In this document: positions 6,621 to 10,575 of the stretch, piece by piece | How positions within the stretch are numbered: the stretch's first letter is position 1 | Layout: the number at the start of each line of letters is the position of its first letter | Source of the DNA: Deltaproteobacteria bacterium | Lineage (GTDB): Bacteria; Desulfobacterota; Syntrophia; Syntrophales; UBA2210 | Assembly (NCBI GenBank): GCA_030603465.1 | Contig: JAUVXT010000078.1 | Coordinates: 1 to 10,575, forward strand | Length of the DNA: 10,575 nt | Direction of reading: 5' to 3' | The notes under the pieces: model-generated | Seen by the model: only the letters and a program-made list of their open reading frames with translations | Told to the model about the DNA's origin: nothing | Database searches by the model: none | Translations under genes and position numbers: made by a program

Positions 6621-6671
6621 ACGGCCTGTCATGACAGAGGGCGTGGATTCGAGTCCCATCGCCCCCCCCCA
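6621..6671 (+). pseudogene. 3' half of a tRNA (Asp-like), remnant
   Basis: An anticodon-loop-like CTGTCAT (6626-6632, GTC in the anticodon place) is followed by exactly 15 bases and then the T-loop TTCGAGT (6648-6654), the spacing of a tRNA with a five-base variable loop. The tail CGCCCCC then fits the 3' acceptor strand, ending in a run of nine Cs and an A. Damage: the anticodon stem pairs at only two of five positions, the innermost T-stem pair is A/C, and no D-arm or 5' GGGGGCG strand lies upstream. This is therefore a remnant, not a working gene. It begins 20 bases after nadB. The Asp identity is tentative. Confidence 0.55.
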
Positions 6672-6679
6672 TTCATTTC

Positions 6680-6718
6680 AAGGGATTAGCTTACATAGGC
6701 TAATCCCTTTTTGTTTTA
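6680..6718 (+). terminator. Intrinsic terminator after nadB and tRNA remnant
   Basis: An 11-bp perfect stem, AAGGGATTAGC (6680-6690) with GCTAATCCCTT (6699-6709) around an 8-base loop, is followed by TTTTGTTTT. It works on the plus strand. It lies nine bases past the tRNA-like tail, as a native tRNA terminator would, and today closes nadB. On the minus strand there is no U-tract. Confidence 0.88.
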
Positions 6719-6753
6719 CTGAGTGAAAAACTGAGTGCATTTCCGATAAATTT

Positions 6754-6894
6754 TTAAAGTTGCCCCTTCCGGAATATTGAATTCCACTTTCGCGTTAGTT
6801 TTGTATCTTTATTCAAAGGTGTGAAGGGCACATCACGGTTGTTACATAGGGTACAGCCACGATCTTTTTGGTAATATTCCCCTAATATAGCCAT
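6754..6894 (-). CDS. Small hypothetical protein, 46 residues
   Basis: An ATG at 6894 opens 46 codons to TAA at 6754. GGAAG stands a few bases upstream (AAGGAAGAATA then ATG), a good Shine-Dalgarno. The peptide starts MAILGEYYQKDRG, carries one CxxC (CTLC, residues 14-17) and a basic C-terminal half (KLTRKWNSIFRKGQL). I recognise no family. It follows the methyltransferase gene on the same strand, immediately after a degraded attC-like structure, which is where the ORF of the next integron cassette would lie. It could be a small functional protein, a truncated longer one or chance; the ribosome binding site argues mildly against chance. Confidence 0.4.
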   Translation of the reverse strand: MAILGEYYQKDRGCTLCNNRDVPFTPLNKDTKLTRKWNSIFRKGQL

Positions 6895-6920
6895 TATTCT
6901 TCCTTTATTTTATTTGCTAC

Positions 6921-6997
6921 TCATAACCGTCGCAAATAACCGACAGGTTGAGGAGCGTAGCGACGAAACCTGTCCGATTTGATTTGCTTTGTCAGGC
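6921..6997 (-). other. Degraded attC-like recombination site behind the methyltransferase
   Basis: Minus strand, 77 bases. GCCTGAC (6997-6991, one change from GCCTAAC) overlaps the methyltransferase stop. Then follow GCAAAT (6987-6982), GACAGGTT (6974-6967), a 17-base loop, AACCTGTC (6949-6942), ATTTGC (6937-6932), GACG and finally GTTATGA (6927-6921). Two nested arms sit between outer boxes that resemble integron R'' and R' sites, with short unpaired spacers. GTTATGA keeps only the GTT and one further purine of GTTRRRY. Alternatively it is an unrelated dispersed palindrome. The inner inverted repeat itself is certain. Confidence 0.45.
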
Positions 6998-7755
6998 TAT
7001 TTTTCGTTTTTCCAATAAACGAGACTTGTGCCTTTAATATTTTTTAATCCATATTTTTCATTTGACTCAATTTCTTCTAATGCTTTTGTCACACCCTCCC
7101 AAATTCCATAATCATGCCAAATAATTACACCACCACGCTTAATCATATCCATGGCCGTATAAGTATCAGACTTAACATATTCATATGCATGAGAACCATC
7201 TACAAAAACTAGAGAGCATGAGTTTTTGTAAGGAGAAAAATCAAATGATGCTGAATCACCAAACAATTGGTGTATTTTATTAACAATAGAATTAGCAGAT
7301 TTTTGATACTTCTCAAACCGTTCGCCAGGCATCTTCTTTTCCACCATATGCCTTTCGCCTGGAGCTAATGAGAAATGAGTATCCATTGTCGGTAACAAAT
7401 CAAGAGTATATAAGCTGCAGTTTGATGGCGATGAAAAAGCAAGGTTTAATAAAGTCCGCCCGTCAAAGGTGCCTATTTCAAAAAGATTTGTCCCATCTTC
7501 ACAATCTGCTGCAATCATATTAATCACACCAAGCTCACTTATTCGTACATTTCCATTTGCTTGTTCATTCTCCCATATTTTTATTATGCGTTTGCTAGTG
7601 CAGTCCTTCCAAGACACTTCCGGCAAATTAACTTGTTGAAGTAGTTTACTCTCTTTATTCATGAGGCATTTTGAAAAACGTCGCCACTTCCTAGACAAGC
7701 CTGATAAAGGAAGGTAAATTCTGGTTGCGTAATACCCCTTTAATATTTTTTCCAT
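6997..7755 (-). CDS. Class I SAM-dependent methyltransferase (Methyltransf_24-like)
   Basis: A 252-residue protein. An N-terminal basic stretch of about 80 residues precedes a Rossmann methyltransferase core: LFEIGTFDGRT (about 91-101) is SAM-binding motif I, YTLDLLP the end of strand 2, LVFVDGSHAYEYVKSD (about 182-197) the strand-4 block with Asp and His, and GGVIIWHDYG (about 208-217) the strand-5 block. This order and the DGxHxY...GGxxxxHD pattern are typical of Methyltransf_24 enzymes, often O-methylating sugars or small molecules. The substrate cannot be told. The start at 7755 has GAGG seven bases upstream. Its base composition is clearly more AT-rich than the housekeeping genes, suggesting transfer. 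It lies between two attC-like structures with the 3' one at its stop codon, so it reads as a cassette gene. Confidence 0.8.
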   Translation of the reverse strand: MEKILKGYYATRIYLPLSGLSRKWRRFSKCLMNKESKLLQQVNLPEVSWKDCTSKRIIKIWENEQANGNVRISELGVINMIAADCEDGTNLFEIGTFDGRTLLNLAFSSPSNCSLYTLDLLPTMDTHFSLAPGERHMVEKKMPGERFEKYQKSANSIVNKIHQLFGDSASFDFSPYKNSCSLVFVDGSHAYEYVKSDTYTAMDMIKRGGVIIWHDYGIWEGVTKALEEIESNEKYGLKNIKGTSLVYWKNEK

Positions 7756-7776
7756 TGATGAACCTCTATCACATAA

Positions 7777-7834
7777 GCCTAACTTTTAAATCAGCGGCGC
7801 GGCTTTTTACGTCCGCTGGATTTATTTGTTCTGT
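7777..7834 (-). other. attC-like integron recombination site, 58 bp
   Basis: Read on the minus strand: R''-like ACAGAAC (7834-7828, AAC kept), 5-base spacer, L'' AATCCAGCGG (7822-7813), 15-base loop, L' CCGCTGATT (7797-7789), 5-base spacer, R' GTTAGGC (7783-7777), a perfect GTTRRRY core. The L arms pair over nine positions and leave one unpaired C in L'', that is an extrahelical G on the opposite strand, the classic attC feature. The two spacers do not pair. Length is at the usual attC minimum. The methyltransferase ribosome binding site begins about ten bases after the core, and the decayed gene ends four bases before R''. R'' is poor outside AAC. Confidence 0.68.
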
Positions 7835-7837
7835 TTT

Positions 7838-8176
7838 TTATATCTCATTCACAAATTCTACTACTGTTTTGTTCCATTCCTCACAATATTTTTTCAATAA
7901 AGGGAAATGGGGTGAATCATTCATTTCAATATACTTCTTTTTTTACTTCCCAGCTTATCAAAAGTCTTTTTTACATAATATTTGGGGTCATTTCATCTTC
8001 ACCTGATTGTACAACTAATGTTGACTTTAAAAATTCATTATGAGGTATAATTATTTCTTCATTTACTGATTTTATTTTTTTACAGTTACATTATTAATCC
8101 ATTTTTCGATTAGTTAACTTCCGAACCAATATTCCATATAGTTTCCCCAATAATCATTACCTTTATATTTTTCCAT
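7838..8176 (-). pseudogene. Decayed gene, C-terminal alpha/beta-hydrolase-like
   Basis: No long frame is open, but short frames join into one sensible protein on the minus strand. It opens MEKYKGNDYWGNYMEYWFGS from the ATG at 8176 (AAGG nine bases upstream), then an in-frame TAA, then LIEKWINN. After a frameshift near 8075 comes FLKSTLVVQSGEDEMTP. After another near 7978 comes YYVKKTFDKLGS. After a third near 7934 comes YIEMNDSPHFPLLKKY to a TAA at 7838. VVQSGEDEMTP and SPHFP look like the catalytic Asp and His segments at the end of an alpha/beta hydrolase; the nucleophile elbow is missing, so the remnant is also truncated. Three frame changes at A-runs and a stop argue for real decay. It lies just upstream of the attC-like site. 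The hydrolase assignment is tentative. Confidence 0.6.
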
Positions 8177-8196
8177 TAATTATTGCCTTCATTTTA

Positions 8197-10185
8197 TCAA
8201 ACAGCCGGATTTCGGGATAAACCAGCAACATCGGCAACCCTGTCTGGTGGTCCAAGGACAAAAAGCACATCGTTAACACAAAATGGCATGTTTACGTTTG
8301 GATTGGATAATATTTGTGAGTTTCGACGTATTGCCAATACTGTAACTCCATATTTCTTTCTCAGCTCAATTTCAGCTAAACTTTTTCCAACTAAAGGTGA
8401 TCTTTCAACAACCCTCAAAGTACTGATTTCAACATCGGGAAGCTGAAGGTTTATATCGGAAAAAGATGACGACTCTTTGAAAAGGCTTCGAAACATTTCG
8501 TAACCATCTGATCGTATTTCAGCGACCAACGCTTCGATTTCATCTCTTGGTATAAGATATTTAGCCAAAACCCGAGTGAAAATCTCCACTGATGTCTCAA
8601 ACTCTTCCGGAATTACCTCGTTAGCTCCTAATTCATACAAAGGCTTCATCTCTTGGAGATAACGTGTTCGTATAATTATGTGAGCCTTTTGGTTGAATCT
8701 CCTGGCGATTTCGGTAATTCTACGTGTTGCGGCGCAGTCGGCGATGGCTACAATTACCACCATCGCATCTCTAATGTCTGCGTGCTGAAGCACCGCCTCC
8801 TGGGTTGCATCGCCATAATAAATAGGTTCACCCTCCGCCTGTTCGTTTCTTACCGTTTCCGGGTTCATTTCAATAATCACATAAGGGATGCCAGTTACCC
8901 TTGCGGCTCGCGCAACATTTCTACCATTGACTCCGAAACCGATTATAATAAGGTGGTCTTTCTTAGCCTCAACCTTTATCTCCGGAACAGGATAAAAACC
9001 TGATATTAACCTTTTTGGCAGCGGCAACCGCAGAATCATATCGGCTGCGCGTGGCGCCAGTGTTATAATGAATGGTGTCGCCGCCATGCTAAGTATAGAA
9101 AAAGCCAGAAACATCTGATAATTATTTCCGGCAAGCAAACCATGTTCAACACCGGACCTGGATAGAATGAAAGAAAATTCACAAACATGACTGAGTGCAA
9201 GGCCAACCAGGATTGAACTAAGAAGTGGGAATCCTAATAAAATTGTTGTAAAACAGGCAATGCTGGATTTTAAAATCAAAACTCCCAAAGCGATCAGCAC
9301 AATAGTTCCCGGTTGCTGGAAAAGGAAGCCTACATCCAGCAGCATACCAATGGAAACAAAAAAGAAGCTTGTAAAGACATCCCGAAAGGGTAAAATATTC
9401 CCGAGCGCCTGATGGCTGTATTCGGATTCGGAAATGATCAATCCTGCTAAAAACGCACCCAGGGCAAGGGATAGACCTGCCTTGGAAGTTAGCCACGCGA
9501 CACCAAGGCATATTACAATCACGCTTAATAAAAAAACTTCTTGATTGCGTGTCCTTGCGATTTGATACAATACTCGGGGTACAATCCATTTGGCGCTGAC
9601 GAACACCAACAGGATTATGCCAATTCCTTTGGCCAGAAGAATGAGGATAGATTCACCTAAATTCCCTGTTGCACCAGCCAGCAGCGGGGTGACCAGGATC
9701 ATAGGAACAATAATAATGTCCTGAAAGATCAGGATACCAAGGGTCGTACGTCCGTGTGGACTATCAACTTCGGCTCTTTCTTGGATTAGCTTGAGCACAA
9801 TGGCTGTGCTGCTCAGGGCTACGAGAAATCCGATGAAGATCGCCTCACCAAAAGCCTGGCCAAACCGCCTGGCTATAAACAAAGTAGCCAGGAAGGTCAG
9901 CAAAACCTGAAGCGAGCCGCCCATCAGGACGGACTTCCTGATTTGCAGCAGTCTTTCAAGTGAGAACTCGATTCCGATGGTAAAAAGCAATAAAACAATA
10001 CCGATTTCAGCTAAAATTTCAACTTCATGGACTGCCTTTACCAGCCCAAATCCGTAAGGTCCGACGAATATCCCTGTGAGGAGGAATCCCACAACCGCCG
10101 GCACGCGAAGTCGATGGCATATAAAGAGGACCGCAATAGCCAGTCCAAATATAACGACAATGTCATTTAGCAGCGGTATTTCCAT
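8197..10185 (-). CDS. CPA2 (Kef-type) cation/proton antiporter with RCK domains
   Basis: A 662-residue inner-membrane transporter, complete. Residues 1-380 form the Na_H_Exchanger membrane domain with about a dozen hydrophobic segments. LIFQDIIIVPM near 152-162 has the QD pair of potassium/proton Kef-type members rather than the DD of sodium antiporters, and ALGAFLAGLIISES (241-254) and FFFVSIGMLLD (274-284) are family blocks. Residues 409-545 form a TrkA_N (RCK) domain with the GFGVNG nucleotide loop (416-421), acidic Glu439 at the end of the second strand and YYGDAT (457-462). Residues about 575-650 form a TrkA_C domain. The likely role is ligand-gated cation efflux in exchange for protons. 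A KefF/KefG partner is not nearby. AAGG lies 11 bases before the ATG at 10185. A hairpin repeat stands just upstream, in the likely 5' untranslated region. Confidence 0.92.
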   Translation of the reverse strand: MEIPLLNDIVVIFGLAIAVLFICHRLRVPAVVGFLLTGIFVGPYGFGLVKAVHEVEILAEIGIVLLLFTIGIEFSLERLLQIRKSVLMGGSLQVLLTFLATLFIARRFGQAFGEAIFIGFLVALSSTAIVLKLIQERAEVDSPHGRTTLGILIFQDIIIVPMILVTPLLAGATGNLGESILILLAKGIGIILLVFVSAKWIVPRVLYQIARTRNQEVFLLSVIVICLGVAWLTSKAGLSLALGAFLAGLIISESEYSHQALGNILPFRDVFTSFFFVSIGMLLDVGFLFQQPGTIVLIALGVLILKSSIACFTTILLGFPLLSSILVGLALSHVCEFSFILSRSGVEHGLLAGNNYQMFLAFSILSMAATPFIITLAPRAADMILRLPLPKRLISGFYPVPEIKVEAKKDHLIIIGFGVNGRNVARAARVTGIPYVIIEMNPETVRNEQAEGEPIYYGDATQEAVLQHADIRDAMVVIVAIADCAATRRITEIARRFNQKAHIIIRTRYLQEMKPLYELGANEVIPEEFETSVEIFTRVLAKYLIPRDEIEALVAEIRSDGYEMFRSLFKESSSFSDINLQLPDVEISTLRVVERSPLVGKSLAEIELRKKYGVTVLAIRRNSQILSNPNVNMPFCVNDVLFVLGPPDRVADVAGLSRNPAV

Positions 10186-10203
10186 ATTCTAATTTACCTT
10201 CTA

Positions 10204-10239
10204 ATTGAAGCTCCCCGCAACAAGTTGCGGGGAATCTCC
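10204..10239 (+). repeat. 36-bp hairpin (REP-like) repeat, copy 2
   Basis: Identical over 36 bases to 1323-1358, including the TCCCCGCAAC/GTTGCGGGGA hairpin. Only this core is shared; the flanking parts of the 288-bp element are not. It stands 18 bases before the antiporter start codon, so the hairpin would be in its mRNA leader. Confidence 0.85.
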
Positions 10240-10263
10240 AATCAGGTCTGTTTGAGCTAACAT

Positions 10264-10291
10264 ATATTATTTAGTTGAATCTGCACGGCAA
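10264..10291 (-). promoter_or_regulatory. Possible antiporter promoter
   Basis: Minus strand TTGCCG (10291-10286), 16 bases, then TAATAT (10269-10264), four matches each. It would give a leader of roughly 70 bases containing the hairpin repeat. Weak motif evidence in AT-rich DNA. The rest of 10240-10377 shows only an odd palindrome, TATGGAA-T-TTCCATA, at 10318-10332. Confidence 0.25.
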
Positions 10292-10377
10292 ACCATAATC
10301 TAAACAGGAAACTTATCTATGGAATTTCCATATCACTTTTATTCCATTTCAAACAATAACTTTTAAAAATATCGTAA

Positions 10378-10575
10378 CTATTCAGCACAATGTTCTTTCA
10401 CATCCATAAATGCTGGGGACTTTCCCTGAAACAGCAAGCGCAAGGCTTCGGACGCAGTGATGCCTTGTTTCCTGCACGTCGACAGATAGCTTCGGATTCG
10501 GCAGAATATTTTTGCACCATCCATTGACCTAAAGCATCCCGATATCTTTTGCTGGACCTTGGTCATTCGCAGGTC
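10378..10575 (-). mobile_element. IS66-family transposase, C-terminal fragment
   Basis: The last 65 codons of a transposase that enters from beyond the window edge and ends at 10378. The peptide begins DLRMTKVQQKISGCFRS and continues GAKIFCRIRSYLSTCRKQG and ASEALRLLFQGKSPAF. This is the highly conserved IS66 (TnpC) C-terminus that follows the last acidic residue of the DDE triad, which should be a few residues beyond the window edge. The ATG at 10566 is internal, not a start. I could not find an IS66-type terminal inverted repeat between the stop and the antiporter gene, so the IS end may be lost or diverged. Whether the whole element is active cannot be seen. Confidence 0.88.

Noticed and set aside
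6570..6671. A complete functional tRNA gene
   Set aside because: No 5' acceptor strand or D-arm upstream, and both the anticodon stem and T-stem contain mismatches; only the 3' half is supported.
8177..8200. A third attC-like site between the antiporter and the decayed gene
   Set aside because: The gap is only about 20 bases, with no paired arms and no GTTRRRY match (GTTTGAT fails).
8653..9003. A 116-codon plus-strand frame inside the antiporter
   Set aside because: Lies wholly opposite the RCK-domain coding region; no ribosome binding site or motif.
9218..9589. A 123-codon frame on the minus strand within the antiporter gene
   Set aside because: Same strand but another frame of the antiporter; cysteine- and arginine-rich composition without family motifs.
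1323..10239. CRISPR repeats (36-bp identical repeats)
   Set aside because: Only two copies, nearly 8.9 kb apart, with no spacer array and no cas genes; a hairpin repeat explains them better.

Overview
The window reads as a chromosomal segment of a Gram-negative anaerobe, most likely a deltaproteobacterium (Desulfobacterota, Syntrophales-like). That placement is an inference from the style of the protein sequences and the gene neighbourhood; no rRNA gene is present to settle it. The window has two halves. Positions 1-6720 are compact housekeeping genes of moderate GC. Positions 6721-10575 are accessory: more AT-rich, with decayed genes, recombination-site-like structures and an insertion sequence.

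Housekeeping half. A leftward run (minus strand, read from high to low coordinates) holds tsaD (tRNA t6A synthesis), a DUF2062 membrane protein, rsmA/ksgA (16S rRNA dimethylation), panC and panD (pantothenate synthesis), a DUF502 membrane protein and the first 32 codons of a metK-like gene cut by the window edge. tsaD, DUF2062 and rsmA overlap end to start and are probably co-transcribed. panC is separated from rsmA by a leader that ends in a strong intrinsic terminator only 17 bases before the panC start, so panC transcription probably depends on attenuation. A 288-bp hairpin-rich element with inverted-repeat ends lies between panC and panD. nadB (L-aspartate oxidase) is divergent from tsaD, and the two share an 88-bp promoter region. 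nadB and panD both draw on aspartate.

Junction. Just past nadB lies the 3' half of a tRNA (Asp-like, anticodon loop to acceptor end, with damaged stems), followed by a good terminator that now closes nadB.

Accessory half. On the minus strand, a frameshifted gene that resembles the C-terminal part of an alpha/beta hydrolase is followed by a 58-bp attC-like site with a perfect GTTAGGC core. Next come a class I methyltransferase gene, a second and more degraded attC-like structure, and a 46-codon small ORF with a good ribosome binding site. This is the layout of a small integron-cassette cluster without an integrase in view, and it is the most interesting observation here. Further right are a complete CPA2 (Kef-type) cation/proton antiporter with C-terminal RCK domains, a second exact copy of a 36-bp hairpin repeat also found inside the panC-panD element, and the C-terminus of an IS66-family transposase running off the window.
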